Shown here: positions 11,423-22,400 of the stretch, in pieces
Layout of the letters: each line of letters opens with the position of its first letter
How positions within the stretch are numbered: position 1 is the first letter of the stretch
Assembly: GCF_048544455.1 (NCBI RefSeq)
Contig: NC_133528.1
Span: 47,514,002 to 47,578,001, forward strand
DNA from: Silene latifolia
Taxonomy: Eukaryota; Streptophyta; Magnoliopsida; Caryophyllales; Caryophyllaceae
Length of the DNA: 64,000 nucleotides
Direction of reading: 5' to 3'
Program-made: the position numbers and the translations under genes
The notes under the pieces: model-generated
What the model was told of the DNA's origin: nothing
Databases searched by the model: none
The model's input: the letters and a program-made list of their open reading frames with translations, nothing else

Positions 11423-12720
11423 TGTTAGGTTCATATACCTATTATTAGACTCCTCTAATATAGAACTAATTAACTTGTTAATAATTTGTTCTTTAGATCT
11501 AGTGCATGCATAACAAAATGAAAGATTTATAAGAAAAACAATGTTCCTTACATTGTAAGTTGGTTCGAAAATTTGGGCACAAGTAAGGTCACCTTCCTTC
11601 ACTTGTTCTTGAGCTAATAATAATGATGGATGATCCTCCTAAGACTCCAAGTATAGAAGCCACTCCAATAAATTGCACCCAAGATGAATCCCAAAAATCT
11701 CTACTAATATTAACTAGATATGTAGTAGAAATATTACCTTAATAATACTAATATTCTTATATTACTACTTCTAGTAATAGATTTGGTGTATTAGTATTTA
11801 TTGAGAGCTTGTTTGAATTTTGCATGAGAAAACTAGAGAGATATAAACTAAAACTAGCCAAAAACAACAAGTGATAAAATGAGCAACCAAATGCTCCTTT
11901 TATCAAGCCAAAAACCGGTGGCTTTGGACAAAAAGAGGAATCTTTTGTCTTTGTTTTTTAGTCTATAGTTTATGTAGGTAGTGTGTAGGATTTATGCTTT
12001 GTAAGATATGTCATGGACAAGTCACTATCACCCATTGTTATAACAAATGAACAAGACAAACTAGAGCATCTTTTGCTCTTGTCTTTGTCGAAATATTGGT
12101 CCTTTTATGGACCATTTTTGCCTTTTTTTCATTTGTCCCACAAATGCTTATAAGTCATATGTTTAACTATCTTACATATTTAATTATTAATGTAATCATT
12201 TAACACTTAAATATTACAATTAATAATATTATATACACTCCACTTTTTGAGTAGTATACTACCATTATATCATCATATAATGGGTCCCATAATTGCTAGT
12301 TAGTTAAAATTACAACTTCTTGTAATTTCAAATAACTTATTACCTCTACCTCAAAACTCATATTAATATCTCAACTAATTTAGTAATATAACACTTAATT
12401 ACTAAATATAATCTTTATTTAATCACATTAAAACAAGACGCAAAATTGCACTCCCATAATTAAGGAATTAATTAATCTGTATCGCATACAATTAATTAAA
12501 TATCTATTTGGGCCTCATCCTATAGGTGTGACCTAAAGGGATCAACTGACCACCACCGTCACACGACAGTAATGTCAAACTCTAGTTAGCCAATCATTAC
12601 CGATTAATGACGGTCAGTCGACTGTATAAAGAATCATCCCTCACGTATTCTTAATTTGAGATTTAATTATGATATTTAAATCATGTGATCGCACTATTGT
12701 TGAGGACACATTTCCCAACA
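11423..12720 (-). repeat. Copia-B 5' LTR
   Basis: 1298 bp direct copy of 3636-4935. On the element strand it ends in TAACA, two bases before the tRNA-Met primer site. It should carry the promoter; I did not identify a confident TATA box. Confidence 0.95.
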
Positions 12721-12725
12721 TTTAG
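12721..12725. repeat. Target-site duplication of Copia-B, right
   Basis: TTTAG directly after the right LTR, identical to 3631-3635. Confidence 0.9.
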
Positions 12726-13417
12726 GACATTTGGACTTTGTTTTGGGGCTCGAGCCCCCAGTTTGGTGTACATATCCCCTTTTTGGTTGTATATATGATG
12801 GCCTGCGTGCCTTTGCTGCTGGGTTGCTTTGTTTATGCATGCAGGTTAGATTTGAACAGGTTTGGTAGATGACGGTTTACGGCGTCATGCTGCCGAAATT
12901 TACACAGAAATCTCATAGAACATATATTTGTACACATGGCCTAAATTAGCGCAAAACAAAGACTCGAAAATGCAAAAATATGACCAGAAATGAAAATGCA
13001 AAAATTTGGTCGGAAATAACCGGACGGTAGGGAGGGTTACCCCCTAAAAAAAGAAAAAATAAAAACATATAAGTTTGAAATGGAGAGTGAAATGATTCCC
13101 CAAAAAGAAAAGGTAAAAAGAAATGTATAAGTTTGAAAAATGATATAATTAAATTAAATACAAAAAAGTATAGATTTGAAAAATGAATAAATTAAATTAA
13201 ATTGGTGAAATGATTCCCCAAAAAAGAAAGTTAAAAAAGAAATGTACAAGTGTGCTAAAGTGACGATATCGTCTCGAGATGCGTTCCCGCGAAATTAGGA
13301 AACACGAAATATGGCATCCTGACGCATTTACCAAAATAATAACCCGTATGAATAGGAAATTATTCGTTGAGGAATTTAGGAAAGATCCAACGCGGAAAAT
13401 CACAGAAAGAGAGCTGA
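12726..13417 (-). mobile_element. Tat element 1, non-coding region downstream of the antisense promoter
   Basis: About 690 bases with no gene. The stretch at 13018-13045 (CGGACGGTAGGGAGGGTTAC) has its reverse complement near the end of the window (about 63938-63962) in Tat element 2. This ties the region to the same family. The rest matches nothing else here, because the corresponding part of element 2 lies outside the window. No LTR of this family is recognisable, although one was expected on this side. Confidence 0.6.
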
Positions 13418-13481
13418 GGAAGAGGCGCAGGAAGAGCTGCGTCCCTTCGAAGAGGCGCAGCACCTGCTGCGCCTGTTCCCC
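13418..13481. repeat. Palindrome pair upstream of antisense gene 1
   Basis: Two related GC-rich inverted motifs, AGGCGCAGGAAGAGCTGCG and AGGCGCAGCACCTGCTGCG, start exactly 30 bases apart. The second is almost perfectly self-complementary (GCAGCANNTGCTGC). The same paired motif occurs three times in each Tat LTR and before the other antisense gene. It lies 40 bases upstream of a TATA box. Confidence 0.85.
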
Positions 13482-13521
13482 AGTGCGTCTGTTCTGACGG
13501 ATTTTAGGAAACAACTTTTAG

Positions 13522-13529
13522 TATAAATA
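13522..13529 (+). promoter_or_regulatory. TATA box of antisense gene 1
   Basis: TATAAATA, 84 bases before the ATG at 13614, inside TTAGTATAAATAGAGAC. Exactly that 17-base string is also the TATA region of the Tat 5' LTR (minus strand, 25035-25051). The same box in the same place precedes antisense gene 2. Confidence 0.75.
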
Positions 13530-13613
13530 GAGACGTCGAGGGAGGTTTTATTCACACAATTCTTCCGTCTTTCTTCGTCTTATTACACAAAACTCCCAAA
13601 ATAAGCCTACATC

Positions 13614-15080
13614 ATGAATACTCTTGAAATTCGTCTAAGAGAATGGACAAATGAGTTCTCTAATGTGGAGAAGCATGACATGGATGCTTATAATTTTGGA
13701 TCACTTTTGTGCTTGAAGTTAATCAAGGTAGTCAGACCGTTTCTAGATGCTTGCCTTGACTATTGGGACCCTAATTATCACGTATTTGCCTTTCCTGGAG
13801 ACGACATTTGCCCATTTCCCGAGGAGATTGCTGCGATTGGTGGTTGGGATCCGGAACATTTGCCTGCTATTCCCTCCACTTCTCAAGGGTATAAGAACAA
13901 GTTTAGAGACTTGCTTGGATTGGCCAGAGTGGATGTTGACCGTCTCGTGACTTCTAAAGGAGTGCGAATGTTGGATTTCATCGATCGCTTCATCAATAGG
14001 GCTGATCCCACTGTCTCTTATGTTGCGAGGCGAAGGGCATTCAGATTTTGCCTATTACATGTATATGTCCTTCAAGGGCATGTTGATGAGGACATGACAG
14101 GCGACCCTCGTCTTTTGAGCGTGGTTGAGCAAATGGAGCTGCGCAGGAGCCCAGCTTGTCTGTGTTTAGGAGAGATCCTATTGGGCTTAGATAACAGGAA
14201 AGCCAATCGCGACCTACCTTACTTGGGAAGTCCCATTATTTTTCAGGTAAAAGAACACTTTTTCTCTCTTTTTTTTTTTTTTTGTTTCTAATACCCGCTT
14301 TTGGTAGGTCTGGCTTATGGAGCGTCTTCGATTGATCGAGCCCCCAGTTAATGTTCCTGCTTATCATGCTCGCTCAATTGCAATGAGGACCAGGCTTTAC
14401 ACGGTGGACTTCACTCGAGTGTGTACTGGGAAAACAAATTGAAGAGTGAATATGGCCCCTTAATCAGATGGATCGTACCATGGTGGCATCTCAAATCTGT
14501 CACTGGAGTATCTTCCCTGGATCCTACCCGATCTGTTCGCATTCCCGGCTTGGAGTTTATGATATGCATGTTCCCAGAGAGATTGATGAGGCAGGTTGGA
14601 TTGAAGAAGAGGATCCTGAAGCTTGACACTGTTCCGCAGACTGCCGTGGCGCTTACTACTGAGAGTCGAAGAGAATGGGCCATCAAATGGGCTCAGAGGA
14701 ACATTTGGTTCTTGAATTCTTTTGTTAGTGCTCTATGGGTGTCAGATTCCTATCTGCGGTGGAGGAAAGCTGCTACTCCGGAGGGGCGCGAGAGACTGAG
14801 GAAGCATGAACCTGTTGATTACAAGGTTTGCGAGGTGGAAAAGGAGAAGGAGAAGCATCTGACTGAGGGAGAGGAAGAAGCCGGGTTTCGAGTTGTTCAT
14901 CCTTCAAAGAAACCGAAGACTTCTCCTGCCGTCGAGATGGTGGTTGACAAGAATGGCAAAGCAAGACCACGAGAGAGAGCATTGGTGATTAGGTCGGAAG
15001 TGGCGCAAGAGCGTCCGGCTCGAGGTCGTGACAAGAAGTATGATAAAAATGACAAAGGCAAAGGGAAAATGGAAGAGTAG
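13614..15080 (+). pseudogene. Antisense accessory gene of Tat element 1 (DUF7745 / plant-mobile-domain-like)
   Basis: Lies on the strand opposite to gag-pol, between pol and the missing 3' LTR. Exon 1 is 13614-14246 (211 codons, MNTLEIRLREWTNEF...); a GT-AG intron of 61 bases with a T-run follows (14247-14307); exon 2 runs 14308-15080. The intron is supported by antisense gene 2, where the exons join in the same phase. Motifs such as FAFPGDDICPFPEEIAAIGGW-like text and PWWHLKSVTG resemble the plant DUF7745/plant-mobile-domain proteins known as extra genes of Tat elements; function unknown. The C-terminal ~70 residues are highly charged and lysine/arginine-rich. Compared with copy 2, four bases are missing at about 14418-14422, shifting the frame, so this copy is probably broken. 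Confidence 0.75.
14247..14307 (+). other. Probable intron of antisense gene 1
   Basis: Begins GTAAAAGAACAC, contains a long T-run and ends CTTTTGGTAG. Antisense gene 2 has the same donor context (CAG/GTAAAAGA) and an identical acceptor, with a longer pyrimidine tract (102 bases in total). Reading frame and similarity continue exactly across both exon ends, in phase 0. Confidence 0.8.
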
Positions 15081-15624
15081 CCTAAGTCTTTATTACTATT
15101 CATTATTATTACTATTGCAATAAGAAGGTGGGGTTTTTAGAATTTTAGCCTATTTTTTTTTTATTATGATTTTATTATGGAACGTACTAATATTAGAAAT
15201 GAAATAAAAGAGGTTAATTGGTTATGAAACCGTTGTGATTTTCTTTTCATTATTCTTGTTGAATTTCAAATGCATTTGCGCAAATGTCCTTCTATTTATA
15301 TTTAGAATAATTAAATGGGTTGTATCCCGTGAAGGATTGCCTACGTATTCATTTAAAAAATGAAATCAAACCCTTGCGCGTAGTTCGAGTAAATGTAAAA
15401 GAATAATTGTTCTAAGCAAGAGCTTGTAATGAACTTTAGAAAATAAGCATGTGCTTTACTTACTCCGAAAAAGCAATTAAGTTTATTTGATGATATGAGA
15501 ACGACAAATTGTCAAAATGCAAGAGCAAGATGACATTAGCTTGATTCAGCTTGGCAAGGGGCCGTTTATTTCGTGCCACAAGAGCGACACGTGAGGTTAC
15601 GCGAGGCGCGTTTTTGCTCCTATT
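15081..15624. mobile_element. Spacer between convergent pol and antisense gene, Tat element 1
   Basis: About 540 non-coding bases that hold the 3' ends of two convergent transcription units. The spacer of element 2 (61295-61831) is its inverted copy, for example the segments around 15220-15260 and 15370-15430. No gene is seen. Terminators for both units are likely here, but I cannot assign a specific signal. Confidence 0.7.
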
Positions 15625-16691
15625 CTAGGCATAATAACGTTTTAATTGGTCAAGGTTTGTTGGGTTGGCAAATTCGTTCCCGTCTAGGTCTGTGATCCTA
15701 ACCGCACCCCTGGAAGTATGGACCTGACTAGGAATGGCCCGGCCTAATTGGGTTTGAATTTTCCTCGTGGATCGATAGGTAAAAGAGCTCTAATTGATTT
15801 GAGGACCAAGTCTCCTTCTTTGATGTTCCTTGGGTTAACCCTTTTGTTGAAGGCTCGTTTGATACGCGCCTGATATGTTTGCACATTATGTAATGAACGT
15901 AACCTTCGTTCATCCAGGAGGATGAGTTCTTCATATCTATCCCTCTTCCATTCGGCTTCGGGTATTTGACTTTCGAGTAAAATACGCAAGGATGGTATTT
16001 CTAGCTCGACTGGTTGTACGGCTTCCATGCCGTAGGTCAAATAGAAAGGAGTAGCCCCAGTGGGCGTCCTAACGGATGTACGGTATCCCCATAAAGCAAA
16101 GGGTATCTTGCTTGGCCAATCTCTATAGTTGTCAATCATTTTCTTGAGAATTGTGACAACGTTTTTGTTTGCTGCCTCTACCGCGCCATTGGTTTGTGGT
16201 CTATATGGCGAGGAGTGGTGATGCTTGATTTTGTACTTGGCTAGCAATTGTTCAGTCTCAGCTTGGAAATGTGACCCATTGTCACTGATGATCTCATGTG
16301 GGCAACCATATCGACAGATGATATTGGTTTGTATGAACTTTGCCACGTTCTTGGCTGGAAGACTGGTGTAGGAAGCCACTTCTACCCATTTGGTGAAATA
16401 ATCGATTGCTACTAGGATGAAACAGTGACCTCCTGTTCCGGCTGGCGTGATCTTGCCGATGATGTCAATTCCCCAAGCATAAAATGGCCATGGGGATGTC
16501 ATGGTGTAAAGCAATAAAGGAGGAACATGTTGCACATTCCCAAAGATTTGACAATTATGACAATGTCTTACATATTTGATGCAATCAGACTCCATCGTGG
16601 TCCAATAATACCCTAAGCGTGTGATTTTCTTTGCCATCATGGGTCCACTCATGTGAGGGCCACATTCTCCATCATGGACTTCTTCCATCAC
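15625..16691 (-). pseudogene. Tat element 1 integrase
   Basis: Contains the zinc-binding HHCC region (CIKYVRHCHNCQIFG) and the catalytic core with VAIDYFTKW, IISDNGSHFQ and AVEAANKN supplying the D,D,E residues, then a basic C-terminal part. A TGG to TAG change at 15744-15746 stops the frame 41 codons before the end seen in element 2, and a single-base loss follows shortly after. The ancestral stop would be at 15625. Integrase after RNase H is the Ty3/gypsy order. Confidence 0.88.
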
Positions 16692-16760
16692 TTTCCGTAC
16701 CTATGAATGATCAAGACAACGTAGGATTACACCAAGAGGTGTTCTTTTGTATAGCTCTCC

Positions 16761-17099
16761 TTACATGAGGATGTATTGGGAAGCTAGCAAGCGGATAGCG
16801 CGTTGTCCCCTTTTGTCCATTTCTGGTGGATAGGTGCCATTGAGTTTGAAGTTTAGGATTGCTTGGAACCAAGGTTCCTCCGTAATTTCCTCTTCATCGG
16901 TGATTTGGTGCACATAAGCTGGCTCTGATCGTCGTTCGATGCATAAAGGCATTTCTACCATGGTATCTGGCATGTTAATTAAAGATGCGAGCTTTGCAAG
17001 AGCATCCGCAAATTTATTTTCTTCTCGAGGTAGATGTAAGTAGGTTACTTGATCGAAGAATTGGGCTACTTGGTCTATCCTGGCTTGATAAGGCGCCAA
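16761..17099 (-). pseudogene. Tat element 1, end of second RNase H and linker
   Basis: This 112-codon segment continues the archaeal-type RNase H (HLPREENKFADALAKLAS) and links to the integrase. It is bounded by two single-base nonsense changes, TGG to TAG at 17118 and CAA to TAA at 16761, as judged against element 2. The frame is otherwise continuous with its neighbours. Confidence 0.85.
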
Positions 17100-17117
17100 G
17101 CTTTCGCTTCGGATTTT

Positions 17118-17936
17118 CTAAGATCCCGTAACTTGATTGAAGATCAAAGAGGAATCCCCATGTACTCGAAGATTCTTGATGCCTAAACTTACTGCCGCTT
17201 GCAATCCGATGAGACAGGCTTCGTATTCTGCAGCGTTATTTGTCATCTCGAAGTCGAGTTTGACAGAGATTGGTGTATGCTCGCCTTCAGGAGAAATGAG
17301 CAACACTCCTATTCCAAATCCTCTTAAGTTCGATGCTCCATCAAAATAGAGGTCCCAGGAGTCTACATCTGTTTGGAGTATATCCTCATCCGGAAATGAC
17401 CAGGTGTCTATCGTTTGTGTATCATTGATGGGATTTTCTGCGAAGAATTCGGCAACGGCGTGCCCCTTTATGACTTTCAAAGGCACATACTTGAGATCGA
17501 ACTCAGAGAGCATCAAAGTCCATCTCGCTAGACGCCCATTGAGAACGGGTTTCTCGAAGAGGTATTTGACAGGATCCATTTTGGAGAATATTTTGACGGA
17601 GTAGCTAAGCATGTAATGGCGTAGCTTCTTCGTTGCCCACACAAGAGCGAGGCATGTCTTCTCGAGTGGTGTGTATTTGCACTCGTACTCCAAGAACTTC
17701 TTACTAAGGTAGTAGATGGCTCTTTCTTCTTTTCCTACGGTTTGAGCTAGCATGGCGCCCATGGCCGTTTCAGTTACCGTGAGATATAAACCAAGAGGTT
17801 GATCTCGTTTGGGTGGCATGAGCACTGGCGGTTTGGCTAGTATTTCCTTGATTTGGTCGAAAGCCTTCTGACAGTCATCATCCCACATGGTGTGATCTGT
17901 TTTCTTTAACTTCTTGAATATGGGTTCGCAGATCAT
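17118..17936 (-). pseudogene. Tat element 1 RNase H and second (archaeal-like) RNase H
   Basis: The first part is the usual gypsy RNase H (PLGLYLTVTETAMGAMLAQ, LEYECKYTPLEKTCLALVW). The last ~75 residues begin a second RNase H (DLYFDGASNLRGFGIGVLL, NNAAEYEACLIGLQAAVSLG). Two RNase H domains in tandem are a hallmark of the Tat lineage and justify that placement. The frame is open between two nonsense changes. Confidence 0.88.
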
Positions 17937-17954
17937 GGTGAGTTTCGATATGAA

Positions 17955-18647
17955 TCAACTTATGTATTGTACCTTGCCTAGGAATCCCCTAACTTCTTTC
18001 TCTGGTTGAGGTTGCGGCATTTCGATTAGAGCTTTGATATTTGAAGGGTCTATTTCTATACCTCGTTGGCTAACCACGTATCCCAGGAGTTTGCCAGATG
18101 TTACTCCGAATGCGCATTTATGAGGATTGAGCCTCATGTTGTACTTCCGTAGCCTTGAGAAGAATTTGCAAAGGTTCGCAATATGTCCCTCTCTTTCCTT
18201 GGACTTGACAATCATGTCATCTACGTATACCTCAACTTCTTTATGCATCATGTCATGTAAGAGCGGAGTTGCGGTGCGTTGGTATCTAGCTCCGGCGTTG
18301 ATTAACCCAAACGGCATAACTGTGTAACAATAGGTTCCCCATTGAGTGACGAAGGCGGTCTTATGCATGTCCTCTAAGGCCATCTTGATCTGGTTATATC
18401 CTGTGTAATCCATGAAGGATAGTAACGCGTGATCCACCGTATTATCCACTAATATGTCGATATGTGGTAGAGGAAAGTCATCCTTAGGTCTTGCTTTGTT
18501 TAAGTCTCTAAAGTCAACACAAACACGGATTCTCCCATCCTTTTTGGGTACGGGTACTATGTTAGCTACCCAGTCTGAGTACTCGGAAACTTTGATGAAC
18601 CTGGCTTTGAATTGTTTATCGACTTCTTCTTTGATCTTGAGAGCCCA
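17955..18647 (-). pseudogene. Tat element 1 reverse transcriptase
   Basis: Reverse transcriptase palm with TVMPFGLINAGARYQR and the catalytic VYVDDMIVKSKE. Compared with element 2 one codon (the glycine after the catalytic-loop MD in SFMDGYAGYN) is deleted in frame. Nonsense changes bound the segment: GAA to TAA at 18648 and CGA to TGA at 17955. The ~66 codons before the first internal ATG (18450-18647) are still in frame and belong to the domain. Confidence 0.88.
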
Positions 18648-20036
18648 TTATGTCTTCATTCGACGAAGCTTCTGTTTCACGGGTTTGAAACCTGGTTTGA
18701 TTGGGATTCTATGCTCTGCAATGTCCCTGTCGATCCCTGGTATATCTTTGTAGGACCAAGCAAAAACGTCTTTGAACTCGTGTAGGAGGTCTATGAAATT
18801 GGCCCTTTCGGTGGGGTCCAGGGTTGTCCCTATCCTAAGTTCTTGGGGTTCTAGTTCAGTTCCTACGTTGATGGGTTCAGTATTCTCTATCACTGGTCCC
18901 TCTTCCCCCTCTTGTAGTATTTCTTTGGCTATGTAGGCAGGTGTTTCAATTGAGTCAGGGTCTGGGTCATTCTCATTATCATCGTAAATAGAATTGCATT
19001 CAAGATAACACGAAGAGTAAGCAGAACCTGATTTATTCATATTAAGATTTGAGAAAAGTTGAAACAAAGAAGCCATCTGATCTGTGGTCAGTGGCGGTAA
19101 AGGGACAACGGTTGGGACATTTCCCGAACTACTGTTGCTACTTGACACTAAGCTAGGAGAAACGAGGGGAGTGAGAATGACGACAGGAGGAGACTCCCTA
19201 GGAACTTCTCTAGACTCCGACTCTGACTCCGACTCTGACTCTGACTCGAATTCATCGTCTTCTGGTTCTCCTTTGAACATCTCTTCTTCTCCAGTAGTGA
19301 GCTTGAAGAGTCTTCCTTGATTGTTTGTCCACTTGATCGATTTTCTCCATCCTTTCTGCTGATTGGTGTTGATTTCTGTGATTAACGCGGTAGGGTTGAA
19401 GTGATAATCTTGAAGTATCATGGTAATGATCTCATCCTGGGCGGCTCTAACGAATCGATCTTCTCCAAATAGTAGACTTACGGCCTGTTCGTCTAGGCAA
19501 GGTGCTTGACGAGTCTTGACGGTAGGAACCGTTTCTGGAGGAATGAAGTAGCAATCGTGAAAGATCTCGATTCCGGCTAACTTCCTTTCGAGATAGTGCC
19601 AAGGTTCGGGAAATCCATGAAAGAGTTCTTGACTTCCTTCCCTAACGAAGTATCCATTTAGGGTAGGGAGATAGGGTCGCATTTGGATTCCCACATTCTT
19701 ACGGTTTTGAAATTGAGCGAGCATCTCGAGAACTTCCTCTTTGGTGGGTTTGTATCCTAGTCCAAGGGGTATTCTTTGTGAATTACCCTCTTTGTAGGGT
19801 GCAAAGGTGTTTCTCTGGATAGGATTCAAAGGCATTCCCGGGAAGTATTCCTGGGTTTTGAGTATGTGGTTTACCACTAAGTTAGAGTAGGGATTGAAGT
19901 ATAATGGTGCCAATACACTTTCTATGATATTTATGATATGGAAGCCCCCAAGTTCATGTACTGGATCTGTAAGGACTTGATTGCTTGACTTCTTTTCAAT
20001 TATTGCCTTGATGGGCGACGAAGTGATCGTCACCAC
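18648..20036 (-). pseudogene. Tat element 1 protease-to-RT linker region
   Basis: A 462-codon segment joining protease to reverse transcriptase. It has an acidic Ser-Glu run (ESESESESES, encoded around 19205-19250) and ends in the RT finger region (AEHRIPIKPGFKPVKQK). The Ser-Glu run is longer than in element 2, so this short codon repeat has changed in length. A long linker of this kind is usual in Tat elements. Function is unknown apart from the RT end. Confidence 0.75.
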
Positions 20037-22079
20037 CTTACCATTTAGTGGGATTTTGATTTTCTGGTGGAGTGTGGATGTTATCGCTTTGGAAGCGTGA
20101 ATCCAAGGTCTTCCCAGAAGTATGTTGAAGGATGCCTAAATGTCCACTATTTGGAAGTTGACCTTTCGCTCAATCGGCCCTGTGGCTATGGTTAGGTCAA
20201 CAAGTCCCACCACCTTTCGTCGTGTACCATCATATGCGCGAACACCTTGGTTAGTAGGGGTCCAATCTGATTCTTTCATGCCCAATTTGTATGCCGTTTT
20301 CAAGGGTATGACATTGACTGCGGAGCCATCATCTACCAAAGTCATTGGCACATTCTTCTTTAAGCAAATGACAGTGATATAAAGAGCCAAATTATGACTA
20401 GCACCGAAGGGTGGCAAATCCTCATCCGAGAAAGTAATAGGATTACTTAGCTTTGGTGATTCTTGGAAGACCAAGTTGACCACGTCGTCGGGTGTGGAGT
20501 TATGTGCCACATTTAGTTTGGCCAAAGCTTGCAGTAAAGCTTGGCGATGTTGGAATGAGCTTGCCACTAGTTGCCAGACTGAAAGATCAGCCTTTGTCTT
20601 CTGTAGTTGCTTTAGCAAATGGTCGGTAGAGCCTTCTTCATTATCATTTGGTATGACCACATTGGTTGGACCATTTGCTATGGGACCATTTTGATAAGTG
20701 TTTTTGTATGGGCGCCCTGAACGAGTGAGGTGGTCTACATCTTGATCTTCACAATTCTGGACTATTTCCTCACTGACTTTGACTAAGTAGTGTTCAGTGA
20801 GATACTCGTCTTCATCATCATCGGCCCATATTCCATTGATAGTAGCAAGTTCCCTCATTTTCATGATTTCAGCTTCTAATTGGATAATTTGGTCGACTAG
20901 TTCATCAACCATGGCTACTACTTCTTGCATTGTAGTGTTTTGAGAGAAAACTAGTGGTGCACGTTCTTTAGATGTGGCGTTGGGATCACATAAGGTTGCC
21001 ACTGCACTCTCTAGTTCCATGACTTGCCTATCCACACTTTTTCCCCATGCGATGAAATTAGTGATGGTTGGAGAAATGGTGGAGTAATTCCCTTCATTTT
21101 CTATTGCATGAACTTCATTTTCGACTGGAGAAATGAGATGTGAACAATCTATGGTAGATTCCTCACTTGTAATCACTAGAACTCCAATAGGATTCTGAGT
21201 GTTGTTAGGCTTACCTCCAGGTGGTATTGGTAGGCGACCGTCTTCAATCATATCTTGAAGTACATTTTTCAATTTGTAGCATTTTTCTGTATCATGCCCC
21301 TTACCTCTATGGTATTCGCAGCACGAATTCTGATCCCAGAATTTGGACTTCTTTTCTGGTTCGGGTGTAGGGCCTATGGGTTGAAGTTTACCCAGGTTCA
21401 TCAACCTTTTCGGAGCGTTGGAATATGTGTCCCCTAGATTTGTGAATTTTCTTGGAGGGGTACTCTTCTTAGATGGCTCAAGGAGGTTAACTTCATCAGT
21501 CTTGCTAGTAGAGCCGTAAGAATGACTTGTTGAGCCTTGATATCCACGACCTATCGTTTTGGACAAGAGCCCTTTACGAATGTCATCTTCTATTCTTGTC
21601 CCTAGTACGGTCAAATATTTGAAAGTATTGATGTTTTGATACCTCAAATGATTCGCATAGATGGGCTTTAAGTTGTCCACGAATTTCTCCACGAGGGTGG
21701 CTTCATCCGGACGTTCAACAAGTTGAGTACTAGTCTTCCTCCACCGACTTAGGAAATCGGTGAAACCTTCTTTGTCATTTTGGGTAAGAACCTCTAAAGT
21801 GCGCATGTTGACTTGGATTTCAGCATTATCCGCATATTGTTTAGCAAACTCGATTGCGGCATCGTCCCAAGTAGCGATTTTCTTGTGTTCTAGCGAATAG
21901 AACCATTGTTTTGGGATGGTGTCAAGAGATGAAGGAAATATCCTTAAGAACATCTCGGGTTTAATGCCTTTGATAGACATGTAATCCTTGAAGGCACGGA
22001 TATGGTTCAAAGGGTTTTCATGCCCCTTGAATTTAGGGATATCCGTCATGTTGAAGTTGGTTGGCAACTTGGAACTCAC
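20037..22079 (-). pseudogene. Tat element 1 Gag main part and aspartic protease
   Basis: Residues ~15-150 form the capsid-like retrotransposon gag domain (PLNHIRAFKDYMSIKG, EGFTDFLSRWRKTSTQL). A zinc-knuckle-like motif follows, CEYHRGKGHDTEKC, with His in the second position (CX2HX4HX4C); element 2 has the same variant. Near residue 585 lies the protease motif LVDDGSAVNVIP. A nonsense codon at 20136-20138 splits the protease from the next segment without changing frame. Confidence 0.88.
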
Positions 22080-22100
22080 AGCCTCATATTTGCGATTATT

Positions 22101-22400
22101 CTACCTATAAATTTCACCCCCCTTGAGATACATCAATTCCTTCTCTAAGTATTGGAGTCGTTTCTCAGCTGCAGTCATACCTATGGGAGGGTTTTCGTCA
22201 CTGAAGTTGTTCACGAAGTCATCAGCGATCTCACTTTCTCGAGGAGGCATCCTCGTTTCCACGACATATATTTGGCCGTCAATGGTGTCAAGGCGATCAT
22301 ACACTTGGTCTTGAGTAACTTGGAGACGAGCTAGAGCGGCTAGGATTTGATCATTACCATTCTGGAGTTGGTTGAAGTTCACGTCGCTTGTTTCAGGCAT
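22101..22400 (-). pseudogene. Tat element 1 Gag N-terminus
   Basis: Starts MPETSDVNFNQLQNGNDQ at an ATG at 22400; the equivalent start in element 2 is 56158. The predicted heptad-like pattern (ILAALARLQVTQDQVYDRL) suggests a coiled coil. It ends at a GAG to TAG nonsense change (22101-22103), after which the frame continues directly into the main Gag part. Confidence 0.85.

Larger units (their letters stand above)
3636..12720 (-). mobile_element. Copia-B, full-length young Ty1/copia element
   Basis: A 9085-bp complete element in minus orientation: 5' LTR 11423-12720, tRNA-Met primer site, 2.1-kb leader, one uninterrupted polyprotein (9293-5715), 3' non-coding region, polypurine tract, 3' LTR 3636-4935. 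Both LTRs start TGTTGG and end TAACA on the element strand. The flanks carry a perfect 5-bp target duplication TTTAG (3631-3635 and 12721-12725). The LTRs differ at about four small places by eye over 1.3 kb, and the polyprotein has no stop or frameshift, so the insertion is recent and the copy may be competent. Confidence 0.95.
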
